In this document: positions 11,223 through 21,629 of the stretch, in pieces
Numbering within the stretch: position 1 is the stretch's first letter
How the letters are laid out: every line of letters starts with the position of its first letter
Origin: Acanthosepion esculentum
Lineage: Eukaryota > Mollusca > Cephalopoda > Sepiida > Sepiidae
Length of the DNA stretch: 64,000 nucleotides
Direction of reading: 5' to 3'
NCBI GenBank assembly: GCA_964036315.1
Contig: OZ038496.1
Coordinates: 21,014,685-21,078,684, forward strand
Program-made: the position numbers and the translations under genes
The notes under the pieces: model-generated
Seen by the model: the letters and a program-made list of their open reading frames with translations, nothing else
Databases searched by the model: none
Told to the model about the DNA's origin: nothing

Positions 11223-11885
11223 TTAAACATCACATCTCTTGGCGCTTGTCCCAGTGGGCCATCTCATTGTGCAATCTCTGGTAATGTAGCCCTGGCCTCT
11301 GCACCTGTAACAGGTGATGCCTGTTTGGGGATTTGCCTCAAGCAGAACTTTGACCACACTTTGAGGTAGCTGTATGGCTGCAACTGTATCTTTGGCTGTA
11401 TGTATTGTCAGTACCTTCACCCATGGTGAAATCTCCCATGGTCAATGTTTCAATGACTGGTGCTTGTTGCAGTTCCACTGAGATGTCATTGGGGAGCCCT
11501 GTCATGAATGGCAGCTTCATTGCCATCTCATGACCCAGTGAAGCTTGCCATTCCTCCAAGTTGTCATATTTTGTTGGCATAAACATCTGCACACTGTCTT
11601 GCGCACCTAAAGTGTTTAAGCAAGCATTGCATAAGCAGCGAACAACCCGTCCAAAAAAGCCTCCTTCATCCAGGCTTCAATCAAGTCAATGTTTGTCTGC
11701 TGATCTTCATCCATCTCCAAATAGAGTTGGAGTGCATCTCTCTCCAAATACGAAGATAAAAGGCTTGCCACGTCTTCTATTTTTTGGAGTTTCACCACCA
11801 GCCACACCTTTTTCAGCAATGCCACCACATCTCTATCACCATGGAAGGGCTTTATTATGTTGCTGCTGAGTCTCCCCATTGCCAT
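11223..11885 (-). pseudogene. Gypsy gag remnant with zinc knuckle
   Basis: Starts at an ATG (11885 on the minus strand) shortly after the 5' LTR; the first ~90 codons are open to 11617. It continues, after frame changes, through a Met-rich 84-codon frame (11338-11592) into a segment with CYRCRGQGYITRDC at about 11295-11340. That is a CCHC-type nucleocapsid knuckle in which the expected His is Tyr. The order capsid-like then zinc knuckle identifies it as gag. Frameshifts break it. Confidence 0.75.
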
Positions 11886-11926
11886 TTTAGGGAAGTCAAT
11901 AAATATGTAGCACTGCTGAAATAGCA

Positions 11927-12326
11927 TGATGTAAAAAGAAAGTGAAGTACAAGACAAAATGAAAGAAACATGGTCGCGCATCTCAATTTCTTGAGAAATG
12001 GCTGTCCTTAGAAAAACACAGTTAAGAATGCCTTTCTCCCAAACTCAATCTTGTTCATTCTTTTATTCTCTCAAAAAGTACTCAATCCAAGTGTTTGGAT
12101 TAGATTTGCATATGCCTATGCAAATCGCATCATTCTCCCAATATCCTGGCCTATCTGCTATGCGTTCATTCTACTTGGATAAATAAACCTCAACTGGTTA
12201 ATGCGAGGCTTAGGTTCAAATCACACTGAAATCAATTCTGGTTACAGCTACAAACAATGCATGATGCCATGCAAATTCTTTTGCGGCGAGCAAATGACGC
12301 CTTCTCTCAACAACTCCTTCATTACA
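11927..12326 (-). repeat. 5' LTR
   Basis: Partner of 9637-10043. The gag start lies about 40 bp inside it. No primer-binding site was convincingly recognised in the sequence just downstream (minus strand TGCTATTTCAGC). Confidence 0.8.
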
Positions 12327-12482
12327 GTAATATATATATATTTGTGTGTTGATTGTCTTTTGAGTGGCTTTTTGACATACTTTTAAAATCTTTATGCATT
12401 AGGCATTTTAATTATTAAATTTTGAATATTACTCTAAATAAAACAATCATGTTTGTATTTTAGTACACACTGCCTTTAAACT

Positions 12483-12483
<1 letters not shown>

Positions 12484-12570
<87 letters not shown>
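12484..12570. repeat. (TA)n/(CATA)n microsatellite
   Basis: Two TA runs separated by about five CATA units. Confidence 0.9.
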
Positions 12571-12573
<3 letters not shown>

Positions 12574-12667
12574 CTAATTATGAACCTAAAGAGCCAGGCA
12601 AACCTAGCAATCTGCATAGGTGAAACCAAGGTAGGTTTGCCTGGCTCTTTAGGTTCGTAATTAGATT
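12571..12667. repeat. 36-bp-arm inverted repeat
   Basis: Arms 12571-12606 and 12632-12667 pair with one mismatch across a 25-nt loop and directly abut the (TA)n tract. Similar TA-flanked palindromes occur at 35.4, 46.0 and 51.7 kb. Confidence 0.9.
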
Positions 12668-13470
12668 TGCTCTACTTAGTGTATTGACTACTTTGCTTAG
12701 TTACTTTTGTTTTACTTATGTTGGAGGTTTTTTCTTTGAACTCTGAGCTTGGATTCTGGACAATTGTTTTCGCCTGAAGTACATGTTCTTAGTTCTTTCT
12801 TTTTTTATTCCTTATTTTTCCTTGGGTATTGGTTTGTTCATTTACAAGCCAAAACACCTAAGGTTTTTCCAGGCGAGTATATTTACTTATATTTATACAA
12901 TTATAAGTAAGCTTTCAGCTTTTCTTATTGCTAACTATAGTCTTTATCACTATTCCATTATTAGTGTTATTTACTCTTTGTAGTAGCAGTTAAATATTTC
13001 TGTTATTAGGGAAAATATTTGATTAAGCACAAGATTTTACTATTTTTGACCTGGTCTTTATTTTCATAAATTTTGATATTCAGTTTGTATGTTTTGTTTT
13101 AAAAATGAGTAATTAGATATTAAAATAGGTGTTATTGACAGGATAGGGTTGTTATATGCATAATGTAAATGCATTGCTAGTGATTTTACTATATATATGC
13201 AAAATACAATCAATAAAAAAGGGTCTTTTTGTATCCAGGTATTAAGTGTTATTTTATGTATGTGACATGTAAAGAAATGCAGAATAATTAACCTCCACTG
13301 GGGTTGGAAGCATCTGACTATATAACAGTTACTGATTGACTAAAAATGTTGCTTCCTTTTCTGACCATAATATCTATCTCTTCTACACCCTGCAATGAAT
13401 ATTAAAGAAATGTTATCAGATGGTACACATCGATTCTTGGGCTACATAACGCCGAGAAAAAGGGCTTACA
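12668..13470. other. AT-rich stretch, nothing recognised
   Basis: A 66-codon plus ORF at 12783-12983 is hydrophobic, lacks motifs and is probably spurious. Confidence 0.45.
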
Positions 13471-13474
13471 GCTA

Positions 13475-13690
13475 CATCATGTCTCATTAACCATTACTAC
13501 AGAGTAGTGAGTTTGATCCTCACTGGGTGCCCCATACAGCAATCAATATTAAATAAGCCAACAAATGTTGATGTGTCTTAAAATCAGCTAACAAAATTAA
13601 ATAGGGTAATGGTTAATCAGACACATCTGGTTTGCCATTACAACTGAGTCATCAGTTTGATTCTCACTGGGTGCCCCATACAAAATTCAG
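13475..13690 (+). repeat. Two tandem SINE-like units
   Basis: Two copies about 146 bp apart end in TTGAT(C/T)CTCACTGGGTGCCCC (13510-13540 and 13656-13686), preceded by TTAACCATTAC- or GGTAATGGTTAA-type segments. The TTTGATTCTC portion resembles a decayed tRNA box B. No full tRNA fold can be drawn. Confidence 0.45.
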
Positions 13691-14995
13691 TATATTGTAA
13701 AATCTAACCTTAAGCTTAATTTCTTTGTAAAGGTACCTTTACTTGGAATCAATTTAAAATGTAAGTTTAGTCCTTACTTTGTGTCTGTTTTTATGGAAAT
13801 AATGGGTCTTTTTCTGTAAAAATCAAAAAAGATAGTATTGCATTTTTTTTTCTCTGTGACTAAGAATTCTATTTTCAGTTAGAAAAACCCCAATCCCTAA
13901 ATCCTCAGCTCTGATCACTACCTAAACCCCTAACTCTAGAATATTGATGTTTATTTTTTTTCCTTTTTAGACTTCTCTACGTTTAAATTACCCACACATT
14001 TGCATAAAAGGACAGACACAAATCTGGTCCCTTTTAGTTGTTTATTTATTTTGTAAATTAAACATTCTATCATAATGTTAAACACAAAGTCAGGGATCAT
14101 TTTGAAATTATAAATTGGAAATCAAATTCCCATTTTATTAGAGTCATTTTACTCACTTCCACTTAAAAGTTTCCATTTTTTTAAAAAATGAACAGAGTAT
14201 CAAAGAAAAATAAATGCCATTTTTATAAAAAGCAGGATATCAGAAAAATACTTGTAGAAAATTTTAGCTTAACTGAATCTTTTTACCATAATAATTTAAG
14301 ACAACTTTAATGAAGCATAATAATGACTGCATTTTTCTCTGTGAGAAGAGAAATCTGGAAAGGAGTGAAGCAGTATGCAAAAAAAGAGGTAGAATTTGAA
14401 TCGAATTGAGAATTCTAGGAAGTATGTGGTTCAGTCATTGATGTGTTTAAATAAATTAGTCATGTACTAAGTATGGTTGACTAGGAAGTGCTTAAGGGAA
14501 AAAATAGGTGGAGCATACATGAGAGAAAATCCTCATCCCTGGGGAGAGACCTAATGTATATGTACACGCATTTTTAGACATATGTTGTGTGTGTGGGTGT
14601 GTTAACTTGTTAACTTCCTCTTTTTTAAGATCTGAATTAATTACTTTTCATAAGTTTTCATTTATGTTTTTTTTTGTTCTGATTTTTAAATACTCTAGTT
14701 CTTGTGTTTGTGCTTGTTTGACATTATAAACACTTATTACTATAAAGATTCATCTTAAAAGTTAATATTAACAGAGATGTGTGTGTGTGTTTTTTAAGTG
14801 CTGTACATATGTGCTGGGAAACCAGGACAAAAACCCAGCCTCTTATCCCAAAAGTGGACAAAAACCCAGTCCCATAAAAAGAAACAAATTTAACATTCAA
14901 AATTCAACAAAATTTTAAATCAAATTTTAATGTCAAATTAAAACATTAATAATATCCAATATATGTACAAGAAAGATCAATTCCTGCAGCATACT
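13691..14995. other. AT-rich stretch, nothing firm
   Basis: Apart from a short imperfect duplication of GGACAAAAACCCAG at 14825-14870, no gene or known repeat was recognised. Confidence 0.45.
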
Positions 14996-14999
14996 TCAC

Positions 15000-15725
15000 A
15001 AGTTTATTGTCCAGTTCACACTCCTCCCTGGTCTTTTGAACAGGAGTAGAGGTTTAACCCATGTTCCCTGTTTAGGAATGGGTTTCCAGTTCCTTCTAAA
15101 GTCTACTTCAACTCTATACTTCTAACATCTGCACCTGCACTCTGAATGATTTTTCTCCTTCCCCAATAGGAGTAGATAAGTTTGCCTATCAACTGGTTCA
15201 TATTTCTCCCTGAGTTTTTGAACAGGAGTGTAGGTTTATACCTTGTTTAATGTTTAGGGTTGTGTTTCCAGTTCATTCAACTCTGTACTTCTGACATTTC
15301 CACCTGAAATTTTATTCAGTAATTATTATTTTTTTTCCTCTCCCAACAGGAGTAGATAGATTTGCCTATCACCCAATTCACACTCCTCCCCAGTCTTTTG
15401 AACAGGAGTAGAGGTTTATCCCTTGTTTCCTGTTTAGGATTTGGTTTCTGGTTTCTTCTAAAGTCTACTTCAACTCTACACCCTAGAATTAGCTGTCCAT
15501 CTTTCCAGTTATCTTCCCCTTTCTTACACTAATACAACTCCACACAGTAACCTCTACTTTGAATGGCCCTTAGGCCTTGTATTGGGTGAACATTAGTAAA
15601 AAAAATCCTTTGAATCCTATCACTGGATGTAATATTGTAGTGTAGACAGTTCTCTAGAAGTTTCCCATTTATCCCTTGCTTCCTGTTTAGGATTGGGTTT
15701 CTGGTTCCCTCTAAAAGTTTTTTTC
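15000..15725 (+). repeat. Tandem ~180-bp repeat family
   Basis: At least three units share TCTTTTGAACAGGAGTAGAG and TTCCTGTTTAGG, spaced near 15035, 15216 and 15398, with a partial fourth near 15670. The segment AGGAGTAGATA links the units. Two more units occur at 38720-38990. Decayed units suggest an old satellite-like amplification or a tandem 3' UTR array of a LINE. Confidence 0.75.
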
Positions 15726-15870
15726 CTTCTCTTTGACTTCTGGTGGCCCCTTGCATCTTGGTGGCATTACCATCTTGCTTGGGATGGTGTCTCTTACTCA
15801 GTAACTCTCTACTTCAAGTGGCTCTTGAGCCTTGTACAGGGTGAAGATCATTGTAAAAAAAAAAAGTGCT
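15535..15870 (+). repeat. Two copies of a repeat 3' end
   Basis: Copies near 15548-15600 and 15790-15860 share CAGTAAC(C/T)TCTACTT, GGC(C/T)CTT(A/G)GGCCTTGTA-like bases and GGGTGAA(C/G)AT, ending in A-rich runs. A third copy lies at 20555-20625. The A-rich end suggests a retroposon tail. Confidence 0.55.
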
Positions 15871-16498
15871 CTTGTAAAAAAAATGCTATCTTAGATTCTT
15901 TCAAACAATTCTTATGTAGATCCACAAACAGGTTTCCTTTTTTATTTTTAGGTGGAAATGTTTGTGCCAGAGAAAGGCTTAAGTTTTGGATGGGTTTTCC
16001 TTTTCCACTCACTCCTTTTCCTGTCCTCCTCCCTGCACTTTATTCCTAAATTTTTTCTTCTTTAAATCAGTGTTTTAACTTGACCCGGGCAATGCCCGTT
16101 TTATGAGGACCAATCCCAAGAACAATTTTTAACTCTTGCCTCCTCTACCAATGAAACCACAATAGAGTGAATTGCTTCCTGTCTGCTTTTTCATAATACT
16201 GACTGCTTATCTATCTACAAGTGAATAACTGGGGAGTAAGTAACATGCTGAATTCCAGTCCAAAGATCCTGGAAAATTTGAGAAAAGTTTTTCTCTTCTG
16301 TGAACTCTTGTATATACTATTTCTTTTTATAATTATAAATGCTGTTTTAACATCTGCTTGAATAAATAGTATGTATATATTATTATACATATGTAAAATT
16401 TTAGATATGTAACTAAAAAAGTAAAAGGGTAATATTAATAAAGACAAAATGAAAACTTACCTTACCTCACACAGTTTGCCCTCTGATTGACTTTATCA

Positions 16499-16751
16499 AG
16501 ACAAAACTAAATTTTATTTTGCAACAAATATTTATAAACAAAAGTAAAAATGTTGCTATTCTGCAACAAATATTTATAGACAAAAGCAAGAATGTAAGAC
16601 AAAAAATTAAAAATTCTGAAACAAATTTTTCAAACAAAAATTCTGAAAAAGAAAGTTTTTTAGCCAAAAATTTTTTAAATTCTGAAAAACTAACATTTTT
16701 AATTTTCTTTATAAATACTTGTTGCAAAATAAAATCCTTACATTTGTCTTG
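16499..16751. repeat. Inverted repeat with ~57-bp arms
   Basis: Arms 16499-16555 and 16694-16751 pair imperfectly, sharing ATTTTATTTTGCAACAA and its complement. The left arm is preceded by a degenerate TTGATAA motif (minus strand 16493-16499), as in the Penelope-like termini. Confidence 0.7.
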
Positions 16752-16863
16752 ATATAGTTACTCAGAGAATGAACATGTAGGCTAAAATGTTCTTTCAAAA
16801 TCTGTCTCTATTTCTGAAATGAGGTATTGTAACTATTTACATTGTTCGGACTGTTATCCTCAT

Positions 16864-16985
16864 ATGGCCCAGTGGATAAAAGCCTTGATTGGAGTAATTC
16901 AGTGACTTGACACAAAGAGTTGTTAGTTCAATACCTTGGAGTGAAATAACTGAAACTGAGATATCCAGAAAAGGCATGGCAAGTG
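16864..16985 (+). repeat. tRNA-derived SINE fragment
   Basis: TGGCCCAGTGGATAAAAGCC resembles a Pol III box A and TAGTTCAATACC a box B, about 45 bp apart, followed by a short body. Confidence 0.55.
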
Positions 16986-17029
16986 GAACTAAAACAATCT
17001 ATCCCAGTAGATGAAATAAAGAGTTCTGT

Positions 17030-17130
17030 TCAAAACTCCAATGTATATCACCTGAAGAAGGCTGGTATGTACAATAGGCAAAACATTGTGAATATGACAA
17101 GATGAGGACAACTGTCCGAATAATGTAAGA
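17030..17130 (+). mobile_element. Penelope-like element terminal fragment
   Basis: Contains CACCTGAAGAAGGCT followed by GGCAAAAC (a hammerhead-like layout, degenerate) and GATGAGGACAA(C)TGTCCGA, which recurs in the hairpin at 35.4 kb. It abuts the (TA)n tract on its right. Confidence 0.6.
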
Positions 17131-17157
17131 TGTTTCCTTTTTGTCTTTATACATGTA

Positions 17158-17164
<7 letters not shown>

Positions 17165-17232
<68 letters not shown>

Positions 17233-17245
17233 CACAGACACACAC
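17165..17245. repeat. (TA)n(CA)n microsatellite
   Basis: About 27 TA units, then CACACACAGACACACACA. Penelope-like termini flank it on both sides in opposite orientations. Confidence 0.95.
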
Positions 17246-17460
17246 ATATATATAAAATTGTGTATTTAGGTACCAGTGTCTCTTTTATACAGATTTCATT
17301 GAAGATGACTGACAAGGACAACTGCAATTAAGATTATTATTATATTTTTCTTGCATTCATGCAAGTGATTTCTTTTTTGAACATTGAGTATGTAAGAACT
17401 GTCCAAATGAAATGTGTAATCGAGCACTTTCAGCTAATATATTAACCATTATCAAGGATG
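17246..17460 (-). mobile_element. Penelope-like element 3' terminal fragment
   Basis: Aligns to the tails of the Penelope-like copies at 30196-30400 and 42895-43080, sharing GACTGACAAGG, TTTTCTTG, AACTGTCCAAATG, GAGC(G)CTTTCAGCT and TTATCAAGGATG. It lies about 235 bp upstream of the NAV acceptor, so it is intronic. On the minus strand it carries TTGATAA, a 7-bp stem-loop and GAAA (17428-17455). Confidence 0.75.
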
Positions 17461-17667
17461 TTTTTGGTTTGAATATGTAGGTAATTTTTTATAATAATTG
17501 AAACATTGACAATAAAAAAGAAAAATACAACTCTCAATAAATATTGATTATGGCCAGAATGTATTGACTGTGTTCGGATATTAAAACATTCCTATTGCTA
17601 TATTATTGTAAAAGTAATATAAGAATTTTGGCTATTTTATGCACATTGCCGTTTCTATCAAATTAAC

Positions 17668-17695
17668 TTTCTTTTTTGTTTCTTTCAACTTGCAG
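17668..17695 (+). promoter_or_regulatory. Splice acceptor of the NAV exon
   Basis: A T-rich polypyrimidine tract (17668-17690) is followed by TTGCAG ending at 17695. The open frame continues upstream across this point only by chance. The codon split (one base before, two after) makes the upstream intron phase 1. Confidence 0.9.
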
Positions 17696-20042
17696 GTTCT
17701 TCCATTACTCTTGTGAGAAACAACAACGTCAACTCTCGGGACAGCCTCTCCAATCGAGCCACTTCCCCATCGGCAGTACCTTCAAACATTCCCACCCCTG
17801 GGGGTAAACTCCTTGGTAACAGGGCGCCCCAGCCAGGACTTGAGAAACAGCCTGGACGTATTCCAACCCTGAATTCCAACCAAGCTGTTCCTGCACAGTC
17901 CTCCAAGAGTGCTCTCCAGAAACCGACAGCAACCACAGTAGCAGGAAACAAAAACTCTATGCTAGACAAGTTGAAATTCTTTAACAAAGAGAAGGAAAAA
18001 GGACGAGGAACAGGAATTGTCAAAAGCCCATCGCGTACCATTAGTGGATCTGTGAGTAATATTCCACTCAGCAGAAGTGATACTGAAACCAAGAGTGACT
18101 CAAAGTCCTCAAACAATAGTTCTCGGAGTTCAAGTTCTATGGAAAATGGGTCCTCTGCTATTCCAACCGGATCAAGCAGCCCAAAACCCACAACAAAAAT
18201 AACCAAGAAAGGTTTAAGTCGTCCATTTAACCCCAAGAGAGATTCTTCTGGATTATCCACTGATGACAACACATCTAAACGCAGTACTCCTTCACCATCA
18301 CCCCAAGCCCGCACACCCAGCCCCAACTGTTCAAATCAAGTAACTCGTAAAGTTTCTCCACCCCCCGGGAAAAAGTCTTCCGGCAGTAGTAAATCAGAAA
18401 AGAGTGACGCCAAGAGTGGCCAATCCAAAGATGATGACTCTGGTGGGTCAAAAAAGAATTCCAAAATTAGCAGCCTGATCCCCAAATCAGGGGGTAAGTC
18501 CAAGCCTTCCGCCCCAACCTCCCAGATTCCGCCGCCATCATCGACCGGAATTCCGAAGCCAAAATCGGCTAAAAGTGGTAAAGAAGAGAGAGTAAGGGTG
18601 ACATCAGCCGTGCGTGACAACAACAAAGGAGGACATTCACAACTGTTGGCCCCTTCTTCATCTAGTAGGCAGCCGAAAAATTCGCGTCAGAATTTAAACG
18701 TCCAGCAGGCTCCACCCCCACCCCTCCCAGACGAAGGGCAGCTGTCACAGCAGCTGCTTAGCATCCCCAGTGACTATGTGCAGAACCGAGAACTTCCCGA
18801 TGTCTGCATTGGAGACAGAGAGATGTACAACCAGACAGGCCACTTTTTGAACTCTCCTAGTGTACGACAAGTAGCTGCAGTCCAAGGTCATAATAATCGT
18901 GGTCTAAACCCAATAGCCATGGTAGGAAAAACAGGCATCCCCGGCAAGTCTAGTAGCCACTATGTTGAAGTGACTGTTCCAGCCGTTGGATACGAGTCAG
19001 AGCGGAGCAGCCAGAACCGAAATTCACAGCAAAACAAAGATAGGGAGAGTAGTGGAGACCGTACTGAAGCGGGGTCGCAAAGCATAAATGTAGTGAAACC
19101 TACCCGCTCCCTCACACCCAATTCCTTTACACCTGTGGCCAAAGTTGATGGAAATACACAAACTAATCTATCAGCTCTCCAGAGACAAACTGGTAAAAAA
19201 CTGGATATGGTCAAGGAAAATTGCAATGCGGGTGAGGATAATGCAAGCCAAGACAAGTCGAACACAGACATCCACTGTCAGAATGAGAGTTTCATTCAGC
19301 AGACATCACATTACGAGGATCTGATAGCTGCCGAAAGGCCAATTACAAACTCTACAAACTCCCCTCGTCTCGGGGTCAAAATTCTGAGTTCACAACTCAC
19401 AAAGCCTGCAAATAATGTCGCAATTGTGCAGCCAAGACACGGCGAGAAGATAGAAACGACATTCGATACGGAAGTTAGGACGGAAACTGTGACAAAGTCT
19501 GGCAAAGAGACAATTATCACAGACAAAGATAACAAAGAGACGACTTTTATTGATGATACAGGTGAGACGATGGATATCAAACCGATGCCCCCGATAATGC
19601 GAGCCATGCCTTATGGCTACTTCAGGGGCTATGTTGGAACATCGTCAAACAAAAATTTCCACATCCCAGGAATTTCTGTGCCAACCTCCTTGTACGCTGG
19701 AGGTGGAGGGAGTGGATCTAGCAGGCTGAGCATGAACAGGTCTTACATGGACCAAGGAGGCTACTACAGTTCTGCTAATATAAAACGAGCCATGTCTTCT
19801 GGAGGACAGAGTACTATAGAAAGTGATTATGCCTCCGACATGGATACCTATGATTACATATCTGGCTACGTATCCGATGGGGATATATTGCGTAGCCAGC
19901 GTTGCGACGATACGGGAAGTGGATACCTAAGTGAAGGAGGGGCATCTTTGTATGCTCGACGACTACAGCAACGGTTCCGAGAGGGGATGCAAGCTGTCAA
20001 AGAATGCATGCAGAAAAGCAGCGGAATTCTAGACTATGACAG
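17696..20042 (+). CDS. NAV: Neuron navigator (NAV/UNC-53/sickie) large internal exon
   Basis: Navigators are cytoskeletal proteins that guide axon and cell migration and track microtubule plus ends; family members have an N-terminal calponin-homology domain and a C-terminal AAA+ domain, both presumably encoded outside this window. This exon encodes 781 complete codons of the Ser/Pro/Lys-rich central region. Visible features: five S-x-I-P motifs, the EB1-binding signature (SNIP 17782, SNIP 18055, SAIP 18154, SLIP 18472, SQIP 18520); a basic block MLDKLKFFNKEKEKGRG at 17959; a proline run APPPPLPDEG near 18708, a possible SH3 ligand; and near the 3' end the family-typical segment SDYASDMDTYDY, GYVSDGDIL and SGYLSEGGASLYARRL (19820-19970), leading into a probable helix. 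The frame is open and unbroken and codon use is less AT-rich than the flanks. Incoming intron phase 1, outgoing phase 2. Orthology to one vertebrate paralogue is not resolved. Confidence 0.88.
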
Positions 20043-20048
20043 GTAAAG
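20043..20048 (+). promoter_or_regulatory. Splice donor of the NAV exon
   Basis: AG|GTAAAG fits the animal donor consensus. Reading through would stop immediately (TAA at 20044-20046), which supports use of the donor. The following intron is phase 2. Confidence 0.9.
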
Positions 20049-20269
20049 ACCTTTTTTGTCTTTCTTCCCATCCCTGATGACCCTACTTCCAACCTCTAAA
20101 TCATTTCACCTTCATCCTCTCAATACAAAGTTTTTTTGTAAACTTCAGATCACATGTGCTAGTGAAACTCACAAAGTGTAATTTGCCTGGTCTTAAGCAG
20201 TATTGCTTAATTTCACTTAGAGAGAAGGATCAAGGCATTCCTTGATGTCTGCAGTTGACACCACAGAGC

Positions 20270-20362
20270 TGGAAGAATCTTTTAGAAGCTTTTTTTTGTA
20301 AATCATGTACTTTAAGGATATATAGGTGATCATGGCTCTCCACAGCTTCCTTTTCTTTAATA
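20270..20362 (-). mobile_element. LINE family A extreme 3' coding fragment
   Basis: On the minus strand it encodes KLWRAMI followed by a short tail, matching the end of the LINE copies at 8.4 and 55.8 kb. A run of T on the plus strand precedes it. Confidence 0.55.
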
Positions 20363-20462
20363 TTTGTAAATTGCAGATAACTACAACTGTTCTTGAGAAA
20401 GTTATTGAATTCGTGCTCAAATGCTTTCTCCATGGATTTTAATTCAGAGTTCTCCTTCACCT

Positions 20463-21110
20463 ATCATGTAATTGAGAGAAGTTATCAGATATCGTGTATA
20501 GATTAATTGCTCTACAAAACTGTTATCTTCCTCACATCTCCCCATAAACTGTGCCTCTTACTCTGTAACCCTCTTACTCGAGTGGCTCTTAGGCCTTGCT
20601 CAGAGTGAACATCATTTAATAATTTTATCTATAGCTGAGTTGATTTTTTACATGAAAAATATTTGCATCATAAATAGATTATGATACGACTTCTAATGAT
20701 ATATGATAGAATATTTATGAGAGCTTAATGCCATTTATCATAAAAGTTTATGATTATGATATCTCTGATAAAATTTAATTATTTATTTGTGACAGCTTTA
20801 TTTATATTTATGATAAAACTTCCTATCTGAAAAGATGTAGGTGGATTATCTGAATGAGTCAGGTGTCATCCCATCATGTCCCATACACCTTCAATGGAGA
20901 CATCTTGCAGAATACATTGAGTAGCATGGGTATCATGCAGGTAGGTATTATCTTGCTGGGAAAAGCACATTGCACAGTTTCAAAAATAGGAGGTGTACTA
21001 ACATTACTCAGACCTCTGTTTAAAACACTATCCTCCTATACGTCACATATATGTATAATGGAGAATAGGTCCATTAATCATGTAATTGAGAGAAGTTATC
21101 AGATATCGTG
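20463..21110. repeat. 34-bp direct repeat pair
   Basis: The same 34 bases occur at 20463-20496 and 21077-21110, starting ATCATGTAATTGAG and ending AGATATCGTG, 614 bp apart. The intervening DNA holds a repeat 3' end (20555-20625) and a Tc1 relic. This may be a segmental duplication or a reflection of nested insertion. Confidence 0.8.
20860..20992 (-). pseudogene. Tc1/mariner transposase fragment
   Basis: The minus strand encodes an F-x-QQDN-like motif (about 20955-20975) and, downstream, an SP(I/L)E-type block (about 20880-20900). This is the spacing of the catalytic DDE-domain segment FQQDNA...SPDLSPIEH in Tc1-like transposases. It is heavily decayed. A better copy lies at 50395-50530. Confidence 0.55.
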
Positions 21111-21111
21111 C

Positions 21112-21626
21112 ATAGTACAGGAGATACTCAGCTTATGACAGAGTTCTGTTCCTATGATCCATTGTATCATGATTTTCTGTGCAGACCAGACCATGCCTAT
21201 GATTTTCTATGAATACGCACTTAAATCACTCACCAATGCTAATGCAATAATAAAGTAATAATCTAGGACATAACAACACATTTCTATGACATATGTTAAC
21301 ATAATAATCGTTTTGACAATCAAACAACTTATACCAAGCAACCGGCTAGTGTTCGTTGCTATTTTCAGAGCATTTAACTATGTCTAATTTCACTTTTGAG
21401 GTGATGGCTTTCCTTTTCTTCGAAGTGCCACCACCAGAAGAGGTTACACTATGCTTTGGAGCCATAATGAAAGGCAATAAGTTTCCACAAACGCAACACA
21501 AACAAATGTGAGTGAATGCACAAAAATCCAATATGGTATACAACCAGGAAACAAAATTAGTGGAGATTGCATTGTAACCACAACCTGTTGTAGGTTGAAG
21601 TTATCATAACCTGCGGACTTACTGTA
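21112..21626. mobile_element. Tigger/pogo-like non-autonomous element
   Basis: The ends carry GTACAGGAGATACTCAGCTTATGAC...GTTCTGTTCCTATGA on the left and CTGCGGACTTACTGTA on the right, both close to pogo/Tigger terminal repeats, with TA at the outer edges. The interior keeps the start of a transposase frame on the minus strand (see 21349-21465). The total length of about 515 bp shows it is a deletion derivative. Confidence 0.65.
21349..21465 (-). pseudogene. Truncated Tigger-type transposase N-terminus
   Basis: An ATG at 21465 opens a 39-codon frame beginning MAPKHSV, followed by SKKRKAIT and VKLDIVK. This is the start of the CENP-B/jerky/Tigger helix-turn-helix DNA-binding domain (typical form PKRK...KKRKAIT...KLDIIKR). 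The frame is cut after about 39 codons by the internal deletion of the element. Confidence 0.7.
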
Positions 21627-21629
21627 TGT

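Larger units (their letters stand above)
9637..12326 (-). mobile_element. Internally deleted Ty3/Gypsy-like LTR retrotransposon
   Basis: Two related ~400-bp direct repeats (9637-10043 and 11927-12326) flank a ~1.9-kb interior read on the minus strand in the order 5' LTR, gag, integrase, 3' LTR. Each LTR begins TGTAA and ends ATCA on the coding strand. A purine tract (GGGGGGAA) sits directly before the 3' LTR. Protease, reverse transcriptase and RNase H are absent, so the copy is deleted and immobile on its own. The flanking 5-mers (GAATT and GTAAT) do not match clearly, so the target duplication is lost or the boundary was rearranged. Confidence 0.85.
1..17695 (+). other. Probable upstream intron of the NAV gene
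   Basis: The recognised exon starts with a splice acceptor, so sequence to its left is inferred to be intron. No exon with both splice signals and a recognisable protein was found here. The stretch is AT-rich and largely made of repeats, listed separately. Intron status is inferred; an unrelated non-coding transcript cannot be excluded. Confidence 0.6.

Noticed and set aside
9960..11869. Plus-strand ORFs of 73-111 codons
   Set aside because: They are antisense to the gag/integrase remnants and LTR of the minus-strand Gypsy-like element.
17685..18326. 213-codon minus-strand ORF overlapping the NAV exon
   Set aside because: Antisense shadow of a Ser/Pro-rich coding exon. The plus strand has splice sites and family motifs; the minus frame has none.
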